Counted from the stretch's first letter, positions 1 to 8,677 are shown. The stretch is 33,081 bases of DNA from CAZBJJ01 sp964492245 (GCA_964492245.1 CAZBJJ010000022.1:1-33081); one strand, 5' to 3'. Made by a program: numbers and translations. The notes: a model not told the origin generated them from the letters alone.

Positions 1-629
1 AACTTGCAAAACTCTTTAAAATCCCAGTTGTGCCACATTCACTCATTCGCCTTTCAAGTGGCGAACTCTGTTACATCACCCGTCGCATCGATAGAAACCA
101 AAAAACAGGACAGCCAATTCACATGGAAGATTTTTGCCAGCTCTCAGGCAAATTAACTGAGCAAAAATACCACGGCTCTATGGAGCACGCCGCTAAAGTT
201 ATACAAGCTTATTCATCAAATGCTCTCTTCGATCTTATTCGCTATTTTGAATTAAGCCTTTTTTCTTTTATAACTGGCAATGCAGACATGCATCTTAAAA
301 ATTTTTCTCTCCTTCATAACGAAAACAACTTGATAAGCCTTTCACCCGCATATGATCTTTTATGCACAAGACTTTTTATATCAGAAAAAGACGATGCAGA
401 AGAACTCGCACTCAGCCTAAACGGAAAAAAAAGAAAATTAAAAAAAGGAGATTTTTTTAGCTTTGGAAAAACCATTGGCCTTTCAGATAAACAAATAGAA
501 ACTTCATTTCAAATTGCATTAGAAGCAGAAGCAAAAATAAAACCTGTAATTGAAAATTCATTTATTCCCCAGAACATGCAAACAAAATTCATCAAGATAA
601 TACAAGAGCGATATAGGCGTTTTAGCTAA
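1..629 (+). CDS. HipA-family serine/threonine kinase, C-terminal part (5' end outside window)
   Basis: The frame is open from the first complete codon at position 3, so the gene starts upstream of the window; the GTG at 30 is internal. About 208 residues are visible and carry the HipA kinase core: ITRRIDR, HMEDFCQLSG, the catalytic-loop segment NADMHLKNFSLL with its Asp and Mg-binding Asn, and SPAYDLL, which supplies the DFG-like Asp. In the family, HipA phosphorylates translation factors or aminoacyl-tRNA synthetases and is neutralised by HipB, usually encoded just upstream. The visible catalytic residues are intact, so an active kinase is possible. The lysine- and A-rich 3' half differs in base use from the genes to its right, which fits an accessory gene. 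Family assignment is firm; the target is unknown. Confidence 0.85.
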   Translation, partial: LAKLFKIPVVPHSLIRLSSGELCYITRRIDRNQKTGQPIHMEDFCQLSGKLTEQKYHGSMEHAAKVIQAYSSNALFDLIRYFELSLFSFITGNADMHLKNFSLLHNENNLISLSPAYDLLCTRLFISEKDDAEELALSLNGKKRKLKKGDFFSFGKTIGLSDKQIETSFQIALEAEAKIKPVIENSFIPQNMQTKFIKIIQERYRRFS

Positions 630-640
630 ATATCAGCTAG

Positions 641-877
641 GCGACACCCTTCATTCAATTATACATTATAAAGGTAAAGCTTAAAAACATTTCTGTCGGA
701 GACAAAACCCCAGTCTTTACCGGAAAATATGGAAGGTTTTTTGTTATAAACCTTGTTGGAATACTTTTAAGCGGTATTACCCTTGGAATTTATTTCCCTT
801 GGGCCTACACAAAGATGTATAACTGGATAATAAACAACACAAATGTTTCAACTACCGAGGATTTATTCCTTAACTAG
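641..877 (+). pseudogene. Remnant of a DUF898 (YjgN-like) membrane protein
   Basis: An open frame without ATG, GTG or TTG encodes GKYGRFFVINLVGILLSG followed by ITLGIYFPWAYTKMY. This matches the hallmark of DUF898 membrane proteins: a polar FxGxxxxFF start, one transmembrane helix, then TLGIYxPWA. Only about 67 recognisable residues remain and the frame stops at TAG 875-877. The stop overlaps the 3' end of the convergent thioesterase gene by 15 bases. The absence of a start codon and of the rest of the domain suggests a decayed fragment, not a small functional gene. The family call rests on motif recognition only. Confidence 0.5.
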
Positions 878-1279
878 TTTATCGCTGATGGGGCGAAGTC
901 CTGCGACATTGTATTCGGCAGGAATACGGGTGGGACTCCCCTTGGCATCCACAAAGGCCCAGCTTACCCGTGCTAGTGCAATGGTCTGGGTATCTCGCAT
1001 TATTGCCTGCGATAAGGTACCCGAGACCGCGCCCAGCTTCGAGGACTCAGTTTCGATGCAAAGTTTGTCGTCGGGAAAGGCCGGACTTTTATATTCAATT
1101 TCAATTTTTGCCACGTAAATGCCATAGCCCTTTTGGACAGCTTCGAAATAGGGAAAGCCAATATCTTTAAGAAATTCGCAGCGGGCGTATTCCAAATAAT
1201 TTAAATAATTGGCATTGTTCACATGCCCATATTGATCGCATTCGTAGCTTCGAACCGAAATTTCGCAAAAATGTTTCAT
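863..1279 (-). CDS. Acyl-CoA thioesterase, 4HBT/YbgC-like hotdog fold
   Basis: A 138-residue protein of the usual length for single-domain hotdog thioesterases. The signature is at the N-terminus: RSYECDQYGHVNNANYLNYL, where Asp15 is the expected catalytic acid and GHVNN-Y--Y-E is the conserved turn and helix of the 4-hydroxybenzoyl-CoA/YbgC/FadM-like group. The expected reaction is hydrolysis of an acyl-CoA thioester in the cytoplasm; the chain is not predictable. The ATG is preceded by TATACT with a six-base gap and by TTGAGC 17 bases further up, with no Shine-Dalgarno sequence, so a leaderless mRNA is inferred. It is divergent from the Nudix gene with interleaved promoters. Confidence 0.85.
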   Translation of the reverse strand: MKHFCEISVRSYECDQYGHVNNANYLNYLEYARCEFLKDIGFPYFEAVQKGYGIYVAKIEIEYKSPAFPDDKLCIETESSKLGAVSGTLSQAIMRDTQTIALARVSWAFVDAKGSPTRIPAEYNVAGLRPISDKLVKE

Positions 1280-1302
1280 ATATGGAGTATACTCGGTATA
1301 AA
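1274..1302 (+). promoter_or_regulatory. Promoter of the Nudix gene
   Basis: TTTCAT (1274-1279), 17-base spacer, TATAAA (1297-1302). It gives a leader of about 20 bases that carries the AGGAGA site at 1320-1325. It is interleaved with the opposing thioesterase promoter, so the two are unlikely to be occupied at once. Confidence 0.45.
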
Positions 1303-1314
1303 AAGCCAGCTCAA
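1286..1314 (-). promoter_or_regulatory. Leaderless promoter of the thioesterase gene
   Basis: TTGAGC (1309-1314), 17-base spacer, TATACT (1286-1291), then six bases to the ATG at 1279. The predicted start of transcription falls on the ATG. Confidence 0.7.
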
Positions 1315-1330
1315 GGTACAGGAGAAATGT

Positions 1331-1855
1331 GTGTTTGAAAAATTTTTATTTTGCCCCGCCTGTGGGTCCTTAGATTTGATATTTGAAGAGGGCAAGCGCT
1401 ATTTGTGTAAAACCTGTAAGAACGAATATTTTCACAATGTGGCCACCGCAGCAGGCCTGTTTATTATAACCAAGGCGGGCCTGGTTTTAGAGCGTCGGGC
1501 CCGGGAACCCGGATTGGGGTTTTATTCGCTGCCTGGCGGCTTTGTAGATCCTGGCGAGAGGGCCGAGATGGCTGTGTTGCGCGAGTGCCGCGAGGAAATT
1601 GGCTGGGAACCTGCCCTAGAGGATCTACATTTTCTGTGTACGCACCCCAATAGGTATGTGTATCGGGGCATGCTCTATAATTCTTGCGATATTTATTTTT
1701 ACACCCATGTCGATACTATTGATGTCGATAAGCTGACCCTAGACCTTACCGAGGTGAGTGCGGTGGAAATTGTGCCAATAAAGGAGGTCGATATTCGGCA
1801 ATTTGCCTTCGAGGCAAACCGAGAGGCCTTTAAACAGTTACTAGTTTCCCCTTAG
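1331..1855 (+). CDS. Zinc-ribbon Nudix hydrolase
   Basis: The start is GTG 1331, five bases after AGGAGA (1320-1325). The longer frame from 1223 would run across the divergent thioesterase start and has no ribosome site, so it is rejected. The 174-residue product begins with a four-Cys zinc ribbon (FCPACG, then YLCKTCKNEYFHN). A complete Nudix box follows, GFVDPGE...RECREEIGW, fitting G-x5-E-x7-R-E-U-x-E-E-x-G-U, which holds the catalytic metal ions. Such proteins cleave nucleoside diphosphates linked to another group. The ribbon resembles that of NADH pyrophosphatases, but the substrate cannot be read from sequence. Its last 15 bases overlap the end of the convergent proS. Confidence 0.85.
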   Translation: MFEKFLFCPACGSLDLIFEEGKRYLCKTCKNEYFHNVATAAGLFIITKAGLVLERRAREPGLGFYSLPGGFVDPGERAEMAVLRECREEIGWEPALEDLHFLCTHPNRYVYRGMLYNSCDIYFYTHVDTIDVDKLTLDLTEVSAVEIVPIKEVDIRQFAFEANREAFKQLLVSP

Positions 1856-3664
1856 CTCGGCCAACTCGCGGGCAATTGCCTGTTGGCAGTGTTCGAGAAT
1901 GTCATCGTAATCAATAAGCTCACCTTCTTTTTGCGCACGTAATTTAAACTCGACCTTGGGCAGGTTTTTATCGCCAATGACTACGCGCAGGGGAATGCCA
2001 ATTAAATCCATGTCTTTAAATTTGACTCCCGGCCGTTCATTGCGGTCATCCAATAGAACCTCGATACCTGCCTCGGTAAGGGCCTTGTACAGGGCATCAG
2101 TTTTTTCCTTAATAGGGCCATCATACTTGATGGGAACGAGACAGACCTGAAAGGGCGCAACGGACATAGGCCAGATAATGCCATTGTCGTCGTGGTGGTC
2201 CTCGATAATAGATGCCAGTGTGCGGTCGATTCCAATTCCATAACAGCCCATAATGGGCGTTTGGCTCTTGCCATTGATATCTAAAAAGCTAACCCCCATG
2301 CTCTTGGTGTATTTATAGCCCAGTTTAAAAATATGCCCCAGCTCGTTGCCTTTTTTTTCGTAAAGGGCATCGCCACAGTGGGCACAGTGGTCGCCTGCGA
2401 CAACTGTACGCACATCATCTACAATATCTGCTACAAAATCGCGCCCATAGGCCACATGTTCTAAATGGAGGTCGCGAGCGAGGCCCCCGGTAATTGCGTC
2501 CTGCATGGCGAGCACGCTCTGATCGCAAATAAGGCCGAGGTTTTTTAAGCCAACTGGCCCGGCAAAGCCCAAGGGCGCACCCGTAAGACGCTCTACATCT
2601 GCCTCGCTGGCAAGGCTCACCTCGCCGGCCTTGAGCAGGGCCGCCAACTTGGTGTCGTTTACCTCTAAGTCGCCCCGAATACAGACGGCAATAAAAATCT
2701 CGTCGTAGACCAGCGGTGCCGCCAGCGGTGCCGCTGCCGAGGCATAGGCCGGTAGCGCGGATAAATCGCGCTCCACATTTTCGGCTCGATAGACTAGGGT
2801 TTTAATAAAATTGGTGGGCTTAGCCTGCAAAAAAGCGCAAAGCTCTTCGATGCTACGCACATTGGGGGTATCGATTGGCTTAAGCGCGGCAGTTTCCTTC
2901 GCTCGCGTAATGACATCATCCAAGGATAATATGTTTTCAAAGTCTGGCTTGCAGATAGCCTTTTCCACATTTGCCGCATAGTCGCAGGAGCTACACAGAA
3001 GCAGGGTGTTATCGCCAATGCTGCTTTCTATCATAAACTCTTCCGACCCTGTGCCCCCCATGGCGCCGGTATCCGCCTGTACCGGAATAACCGAAAGCCC
3101 GCAGCGCTTAAAAATACGCCGATACGCCCCCCCCATTGCCTGGTAGGTCTGGTCTAAGCTCTCGGCATCCGCATGATAGGAATAGGCGTCCTTCATTGTA
3201 AATTCCCGCCCCCGCATAACGCCATAGCGCGGGCGAATTTCGTCACGGTATTTTGTGTTTATCTGATACAGTGTGATGGGCAACTGTCTATAGCTGGATA
3301 GCTCGTCGCGTAAAATTGCGGTAACCGCCTCCTCTGCGGTGGGCGAAATAACAAAGTCGCCGCCCAGACGGTTTTTAAGGCGTAACATGCCCTCGCCCAT
3401 TGAATCCCAACGCCCCGATTCTTTCCAGATTTCGCCAGGCACCACTACCGGTGGGCGAATTTCTATTGCATCAATGGCATCCATTTCGCTGCGAACAATG
3501 GCCTGCACCTTTCTAAAAGCGCGTAGCCCTAGAGGCAAATAGGCAAAAAGCCCATTGGAAAGCTTGCGCAGCATGGCCGCCCTGAACATCAGCTGGTGGC
3601 TGGCAATAACAGCATCTGCAGGAACCTCGCGCAGCGTGGGAATAAAGGTTTTAGAGAATTTCAT
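1841..3664 (-). CDS. proS: Prolyl-tRNA synthetase, bacterial type with editing domain
   Basis: Class II synthetase that charges tRNA(Pro) in the cytoplasm. The 607 residues are slightly longer than the usual 570 or so. The N-terminal catalytic half includes LPLGLRAFRKV, the motif-2 region YRDEIRPRYGVMRGREFTMKDAY and GTGSEEFM. A long insertion near residues 230-410 corresponds to the INS editing domain that removes alanine from tRNA(Pro). Motif 3, GCYGIGIDRTLASIIED, follows, then the anticodon-binding domain (VCLVPI...GIEVLLDDRNERPGVKFKDMDL). Extra cysteine pairs (CSSCDY, CAHCGD) flank the insertion. The ATG follows TATGCT after six bases, with TTGCAT 18 bases further up and no Shine-Dalgarno, suggesting a leaderless mRNA. 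Confidence 0.97.
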   Translation of the reverse strand: MKFSKTFIPTLREVPADAVIASHQLMFRAAMLRKLSNGLFAYLPLGLRAFRKVQAIVRSEMDAIDAIEIRPPVVVPGEIWKESGRWDSMGEGMLRLKNRLGGDFVISPTAEEAVTAILRDELSSYRQLPITLYQINTKYRDEIRPRYGVMRGREFTMKDAYSYHADAESLDQTYQAMGGAYRRIFKRCGLSVIPVQADTGAMGGTGSEEFMIESSIGDNTLLLCSSCDYAANVEKAICKPDFENILSLDDVITRAKETAALKPIDTPNVRSIEELCAFLQAKPTNFIKTLVYRAENVERDLSALPAYASAAAPLAAPLVYDEIFIAVCIRGDLEVNDTKLAALLKAGEVSLASEADVERLTGAPLGFAGPVGLKNLGLICDQSVLAMQDAITGGLARDLHLEHVAYGRDFVADIVDDVRTVVAGDHCAHCGDALYEKKGNELGHIFKLGYKYTKSMGVSFLDINGKSQTPIMGCYGIGIDRTLASIIEDHHDDNGIIWPMSVAPFQVCLVPIKYDGPIKEKTDALYKALTEAGIEVLLDDRNERPGVKFKDMDLIGIPLRVVIGDKNLPKVEFKLRAQKEGELIDYDDILEHCQQAIARELAELRGN

Positions 3665-3670
3665 GCGCTT

Positions 3671-3700
3671 AGCATAGCCAGCCAGCGCTTTTTAATGCAA
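3671..3700 (-). promoter_or_regulatory. Leaderless promoter of proS
   Basis: TTGCAT (3695-3700), 18-base spacer, TATGCT (3671-3676), then six bases to the ATG at 3664. It overlaps the last codons of the upstream histidine kinase gene. Confidence 0.65.
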
Positions 3701-4999
3701 GGGGGGCAGGGGAAAATAGAGATGTACCGTAGTGCCTCGATTGGGCATACTGCTAATTTCCATGCGCCCATTGGCCAGCTTGGCAATGCGTTCTACGCTG
3801 GCCAAACCCAGGCCACGCGAGCCCGCTTTGGTTGTATCGGGGCTTACCGGGCCATTTTTAATAGCCTGAATTCGCTCTTCGCCCATTCCCTGCCCTTGGT
3901 CGCTCACCCGCAATACCAACTCGGGTACCGCACTGGTAGACTTGTCGAGCGCAGCATAAATAGTAATTTTGCCCGATTTTGAATAGGATACCGCGTTATC
4001 AATTAAATTGGAAAGAATTCTTAAGGTGTTTGCGCGGGTCAAAGGCGGGCTGGGAAGTAAATTGCCCACGGCAATATCGATATTCAGTTTTTTTTCTTTA
4101 ATAATTGCACGAAAGGGATCCAAGGCCGACTCCACCAGCGGGCGAAGGGAATAATTTTCGTTAGAATACTGCTCGGTTTCCAAAATAGCATCTGCCATCT
4201 CCAATAAAATTTTATTAGAACGCGTTAAAATGTCCAAATATTCCTTCTGTTCGTCGGTAAGCGGCGTATTGGCCAAGAGCGACTGCACCCCAATAATAGC
4301 CGTAATGGGCGAGCGCAAATCGTGGCCCAAAGAACGCAGCGAGCGAATATTTTCTGTCTGCAGTTTACCTAAAATTTCTTCCAGGCTCTGGTTCATAAGG
4401 CGGCGGGCCAAAACCTGCCGATTTAAATGATCAATATAATTTTTAAGGAAAATGGCAATAGAAAAGGCCAATATATGGAGAAAAATCACCGAAAACCGCG
4501 AAATATATAAGGAAAGGGGGCGATCTGTCTGCATATACAGGCCCAATAAATCGCTAGCTAGAATAAGGCACAAAAGCGAAAGCATTTGAGGAATTTCGTG
4601 TACATAAAAGCCCGTCATTGCAATGGCCGCAAAGCTGGCAATTGAAACCATTGCGTAATAATACTCCACCCCTGAATCCTGCAGCCCGCCAAGCAAATAG
4701 GCCGCCATTAAAGCTCCCATATTGGAAAAAAGGGTGATTTCTGCCGAAAGGGCAATTTTTCCCATTCGCAAAGCAAAAAGCCCCACCAGCATCGAAATAA
4801 AGCAGACTAAAAAAGCGCAGGTAAAGGGAGTGAGCCCATAGATAAAATCGACCACAAAGGCAACTACAAAAAGAGGACCGGAAAAAAAGAAGATTGTGCA
4901 AAGGCCTTCTGCAGATAGGGTCTGGCTAAAATTTTGTCCGGCCAAGGCCCCTCTTAGAAAATTCTGCAAAAATCTTTTATACGCCAGCCATAGCTTCAA
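3692..4999 (-). CDS. Membrane-bound sensor histidine kinase
   Basis: The chosen start is TTG 4999, eight bases after AAGGG and just past the stop of the upstream methyltransferase gene. The longer frame from 5053 lacks a ribosome site and lies inside that gene. About 435 residues. The N-terminal ~190 residues form some six hydrophobic helices with no recognised ligand domain. Then come a dimerisation helix with the phospho-acceptor His in SLGHDLRSPITAI (about residue 226), the N box SNLIDNAVSYS, the G1 box VSDQGQGM and the G2 box GSRGLGLASV. It should autophosphorylate and pass phosphate to a response regulator, but none is encoded in the window, so the partner is unknown. It is probably translated by coupling to the gene before it. 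Confidence 0.85.
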   Translation of the reverse strand: MKLWLAYKRFLQNFLRGALAGQNFSQTLSAEGLCTIFFFSGPLFVVAFVVDFIYGLTPFTCAFLVCFISMLVGLFALRMGKIALSAEITLFSNMGALMAAYLLGGLQDSGVEYYYAMVSIASFAAIAMTGFYVHEIPQMLSLLCLILASDLLGLYMQTDRPLSLYISRFSVIFLHILAFSIAIFLKNYIDHLNRQVLARRLMNQSLEEILGKLQTENIRSLRSLGHDLRSPITAIIGVQSLLANTPLTDEQKEYLDILTRSNKILLEMADAILETEQYSNENYSLRPLVESALDPFRAIIKEKKLNIDIAVGNLLPSPPLTRANTLRILSNLIDNAVSYSKSGKITIYAALDKSTSAVPELVLRVSDQGQGMGEERIQAIKNGPVSPDTTKAGSRGLGLASVERIAKLANGRMEISSMPNRGTTVHLYFPLPPLH

Positions 5000-5003
5000 A
5001 ATA

Positions 5004-5807
5004 TTAACCCTTATAAAGTTCGTACATAAATAGGTTTGCCGCCTGGGCCACATTCAGGCTTTCCATAAGCCCCGTCCCGGCAATGCGCAGCAAAATAGCA
5101 CAGGCCTTTTTTGCCGAATCCGACAGGCCGCGCTCTTCGTTCCCCAAGACAATTGCACAGGGAATATTTGCCCCTAAGCCAAAGCGACTCGATGCCGCCC
5201 CAAACAGCTTTTTTACGGCCTGTTTACGCAGCTCGTCCAATTCGTCCAGTCGGTTTCTAGCCCGATGATCCGCCCCTATAACAAGCACATCCTTTTGTAT
5301 ATCATTTAAAAAATTCCCCAAATTTCCCACCGAATACACCCGAACCCGTTCAAGGCCTCCTTCGGCCACCCGGTGAGCGCTACTAGCTAGGCGTGCCTGT
5401 TCATCTCCACTATTTACAATAATGTTTGGAATATTAAAAAAAACCGCCGACCGGGCAATTGCGCCCAAATTGTGGTCATTGCCCACAGAATCGAGTACTA
5501 AAAAATCTTTTCCCTCTGCAACAATTTTTTTTAGCTCTTCAACGGTCAATGGTGCTACACTGCGCGGGGCTATCATAGCAACAAGGCCTTGGTGGCGCGG
5601 GCTCTTGGCCAGCCGCTCAAGCTCCTCGTCCTCGCATATTTTATAGGGATGTCGCCGCTCAGCCAAGCTTTTACACAGGTTCCCAAACTCTGTCATATGC
5701 TCCTTGCGCAAAAAAAACCTATTAATCTCTTCCGGATGCACTTCTGCCAGCGCCCGTACTGCATTGAGTCCATAAATTGGCATTTCATTTTCAATTCTAA
5801 TCCGCAT
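5004..5807 (-). CDS. TrmH/SpoU-family RNA 2'-O-methyltransferase
   Basis: 267 residues: an N-terminal substrate-binding domain (MPIYGLNAVRALAEVHPEE) and a C-terminal SPOUT knotted domain with all three motifs, NLGAIARSAVFF, IVLGNEERGLS and MESLNVAQAANLFMYE. It uses S-adenosylmethionine to methylate a ribose 2'-OH in rRNA or tRNA; the exact nucleotide is not predictable. A second member of the family (rlmB) lies at 22821-23549. The ATG is preceded by TATAAT with a six-base gap and TTGCCG 17 bases further up. There is no Shine-Dalgarno site, so the transcript is probably leaderless. It heads a two-gene operon with the histidine kinase. Confidence 0.88.
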   Translation of the reverse strand: MRIRIENEMPIYGLNAVRALAEVHPEEINRFFLRKEHMTEFGNLCKSLAERRHPYKICEDEELERLAKSPRHQGLVAMIAPRSVAPLTVEELKKIVAEGKDFLVLDSVGNDHNLGAIARSAVFFNIPNIIVNSGDEQARLASSAHRVAEGGLERVRVYSVGNLGNFLNDIQKDVLVIGADHRARNRLDELDELRKQAVKKLFGAASSRFGLGANIPCAIVLGNEERGLSDSAKKACAILLRIAGTGLMESLNVAQAANLFMYELYKG

Positions 5808-5813
5808 CAGCCT

Positions 5814-5842
5814 ATTATATTCGCTAGCTCAATTTTCGGCAA
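5814..5842 (-). promoter_or_regulatory. Leaderless promoter of the TrmH-family gene
   Basis: TTGCCG (5837-5842), 17-base spacer, consensus TATAAT (5814-5819), then six bases to the ATG at 5807. One of the best promoter matches in the window. Confidence 0.75.
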
Positions 5843-5882
5843 CAAATGGGTAGTATACCGAAGCTTGCACCTGATAAACGGC

Positions 5883-8493
5883 CTATTTAAGTTTAAAGCG
5901 TGAAATTAAATTGCTTACCACCCTTACATTGCTCTTGTTCGTATCGCTAAGGTTGTCGACCTCCATCATGGCCTTGTGAATCTCTTCCATGCCAACCAAG
6001 GTCTCTTTCATGCCGGCACTGACCTCGGTTGAAATTTGTGAAATACCGTCGAGATTTCTTTTAAGAGCCTTGCTGTGGTTGTCCATATCGGTGGACATGG
6101 CCCGCACCTGCTGGGTTATATTGTTAATTTCGGTAGTTGCAATAAGGACCTCGTTGGTGCCCGCCGACTGTTCGGTAATTGAGCCAAGGATGGTGTCTTG
6201 CAGTTGGGTAACATTTGCAATGCTCTTGTTCATCGACTCGAAGCTATCGGTGGCCTTTTCGGTGTTTTTAACCACGGTTTCTATCACCATCTTAATTTTT
6301 GTTAAATTGCCGGCAATTTCCTTCGATTGCTCGCTGGAGGTCTCGGCCAATTTGCGAATTTCATCGGCAACAACGGCAAAGCCCTTACCTGCATCGCCCG
6401 CATGCGCTGCCTCGATTGCCGCATTCATTGCCAAAAGGTTTGTCTGGTCGGCAATGGAAGAAATTACCTGATTCGCCTCGAGTAAAAGCTCGGACTGCCG
6501 GTTGACCTCTGTTATAAATTCGCCCACTTCTTTTAATTGCGCAAAGGTGAGGCTGGATTCGCTGACCATTTCCTGAACAACCATGCTCATGTTTTCTATA
6601 GAGAGCTTTTCGGAGCGGATACTCGCTATCATCTCTTCTATGCTGGCACTGCTTTCGGTAACACTTGCCGCCTGCGATTCTATAAGGCCGTGCAGGGCAT
6701 CGAGCTGTTTAAAAAATTCGTTTAACGAAGAAATGGCCCCCTCGATTTCGCCATCTTGCATAAGCACCTTCTGGCCAATGCTTTTAATAATAGTAGAAAC
6801 TTCGTTTTCGGCAGAGGCTGTTTGATGCATTTCTGCTGCTAGGCTATTGCCCATGTTTTCCAGGCCCTCTACCGCGAGCTTTATATCTTTGAGCATATTC
6901 GAAAGGGTCAGGGTGAATTTATTAAAGGATTGAGAAAGGCTGCCTATTTCGTCGGAACTATGCACTGCGGCCTCTATTGTTAAATCGCCCTCCCCTGTTG
7001 CAATGGCCTGCAAGGTTTTTCCAACAAGAAGAACCGGGCCCCGTATAAGGCGCGTAATGACAATGCTTAAAACAAGGACCACGCCTAAAATTGCCACAAA
7101 CTGTGCAATAATACAAATTAGGCTGCGTCTTTGTTGAACAAGGGCCCGTGAATTGAGCTCCTGCACATCGCTAATTTCAAGGCGAATGAGCTGGGTAATA
7201 TCATCAATTAAAGAGCTGGCATAATTCCAAAACAAGCTGCCGTCGGTAATATATTGGCCGCTTTCATGGTTTAGCACAATGTCGGCAATGGCGTTATCGA
7301 TATCTTTTATATGTTCAGAATTTAAAATGCTGCGGTGCCGATTTTGGCTTGTCTTTGCAAGGCTCAGGGCGGAGCTGTCTAGGTTTACGGTGGCGCCGGC
7401 GAACATTTTGGTGATGGCGTAGCCAAGGCGCCATGGCAGTGCTTTTTTGCCATCGAAGGCAGATACGCCATATGCTCTTATAAGGCCAAGGCTTTCCTTT
7501 GCCTCGAGCAAGACGTTTAAACTGGAAAATCGCTTGCCAATGCCGCCCTCGGTTTTGTCGAAGGCAAGTTGATTTGCAATGCCCACTAGGGATGCAATAA
7601 GTTCGCTATAGGCCTGGGAAATTTCTACGCCCGAACGCGTATTACTCGCAACCCCAATGCGTAAATCGCTAATCCAGCGCTCGATATTGTCTGCTGAATC
7701 GCGCAGGCTGGCCAGGTCTGCATCGGAATAGCTTGCCGAAGATGCGGCATCAGTGCCGGCGGCATCAGTGCCGGCGGCATCAGTGCCGGCGGCATCAGTG
7801 CCGGCGGCATCAGNNNNNNNNNNNNNNNNNNNNNNNNNNNNNNNNNNNNNNNNNNNNNNNNNNNNNNNNNNNNNNNNNNNNNNNNNNNNNNNNNNNNNNN
7901 NNNNNNNNNNNNNCGGCATCAGTGCCGGCGGCATCAGTGCCGGCGGCATCAGTGCCGGCGGCATCAGTTGCGGTGCTAACGGCGTCTGTTGCGGCGCTGA
8001 CGGCATCTGTTGCGGCGCTAACGGCGTCTGTAGCTGCGGTAACGGCGTCTGTTGCGGCGCTGACGGCATCGGTGGCGGCGCTGACGGCGTCTGTTGCGGC
8101 GCTGACGGCATCTGTTGCGGCGCTGACGGCGTCTGTTGCTGCGGTAACGGCATCAATATTGCGAGAACGTACATTTTCTATGTTTTTACGGGCATTTACC
8201 AGATTGACAAACCAAGACTGAATAAGGGCATCGGTTTTAGACTGATAGCTTTCGAGCTCCGATTTTGAAACAAGGCCGGAGGTATACCGGCTGGCCGAGC
8301 CCCTTTCTATCTGCAGGGCATCAATTAAATTTAAATTGGCGGTATAAAAAGCAATGTTCTTTTCCTGGGCATGGTACACCTTCCAGCTAGAAAAATGTTG
8401 ATATACCGACTGCAAGCCAGCGACAAAGAGGGCGAGCATTGGAATTGCGGCTAAAACCAGCAATTTCGTTCTGAGTGTAAGGGATTTAAACAT
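5883..8493 (-). CDS. Methyl-accepting chemotaxis protein with repeat-interrupted NIT sensor domain (assembly gap inside)
   Basis: One receptor gene cut by 100 N. Frames on the two sides differ by one only because the N block is not a multiple of three; the repeat phase restores one frame. The N-terminus has a transmembrane helix (residues 9-29) and a NIT-like sensor start (LIDALQIERGSAS). Nine DAVSAAT heptads and then DAAGT pentads interrupt this domain before it resumes (LLEAKESLGLIRAYG). A second transmembrane helix, HAMP and the signalling hairpin (ADQTNLLAMNAAIEAAHAG, GFAVVADEIRKLAE) follow. NIT domains are proposed to sense nitrate or nitrite. The protein should control CheA and flagellar reversal. 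The ATG has AGGAG five bases upstream. There is no C-terminal CheR-docking pentapeptide. True length is unknown because of the gap. Confidence 0.9.
7746..7959 (-). repeat. 15-bp tandem repeat encoding DAAGT pentads (contains the gap)
   Basis: Perfect copies of a 15-bp unit (plus strand GGCATCAGTGCCGGC): four full copies at 7746-7805 plus an 8-base partial left of the N block, and three at 7915-7959 right of it. All visible copies are identical, which suggests recent expansion by slippage. The phase of the unit on the two sides requires a real gap of 6 + 15n bases if the array is uniform, which is always a multiple of three and keeps the receptor in frame. Confidence 0.95.
7814..7913. other. 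Assembly gap (100 N)
   Basis: Exactly 100 N, the usual placeholder for an unknown gap, placed inside the 15-bp repeat. The length is therefore not informative, and the array was probably too long or too uniform for the reads. Confidence 0.97.
7960..8148 (-). repeat. 21-bp tandem repeat encoding DAVSAAT heptads
   Basis: Nine consecutive 21-bp units, slightly diverged from each other (plus-strand core GGCGTCTGTTGCGGCGCTGAC), then a degenerate tenth. Each unit encodes one seven-residue DAV(S/T)AAT block, so the tract adds about 63 residues of likely alpha-helix. It is directly joined to the 15-bp array, which looks like a younger derivative of the same sequence. Confidence 0.95.
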
Positions 8494-8536
8494 GCCTTCT
8501 CCTAAAAGTATGTATGACAGATTTAGTTATGTACTT

Positions 8537-8565
8537 ATTATATAGAATGATTTTTCGTTCTACAA
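8537..8565 (-). promoter_or_regulatory. Promoter of the chemotaxis receptor
   Basis: TTGTAG (8560-8565), 17-base spacer, TATAAT (8537-8542). It gives a leader of about 37 bases with AGGAG before the ATG. No sigma-28-type flagellar motif was seen. The spacer holds a short inverted pair (TAGAA/TTCTA). Confidence 0.55.
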
Positions 8566-8640
8566 GAAAAATGTTTGCTAAAGGGGATTAGGGCGAGAAC
8601 ATAAAAACTATAGCAGATAGCGGCAAAGATGGATAAAAAA

Positions 8641-8669
8641 TTGCAATTATCAATAAATTAGTATATGGT
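8641..8669 (+). promoter_or_regulatory. Promoter of the binding-protein/GGDEF gene
   Basis: TTGCAA (8641-8646), 17-base spacer, TATGGT (8664-8669), eight bases before the ATG, with no Shine-Dalgarno. A very short or absent leader is likely. Confidence 0.45.
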
Positions 8670-8677
8670 AATAAAAT

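Noticed and set aside
843..1118. Plus-strand frame opposite the thioesterase
   Set aside because: It is a shadow of the convincing hotdog thioesterase and has no family features.
1223..1330. Longer Nudix protein from ATG 1223
   Set aside because: It would cover the thioesterase start and both promoters, and the added residues resemble nothing in the family.
7733..8268. Two long plus-strand frames and a possible CRISPR-like array over the tandem repeats
   Set aside because: The frames are mirror readings of the receptor repeats. The units are contiguous with no spacers, so it is not CRISPR.
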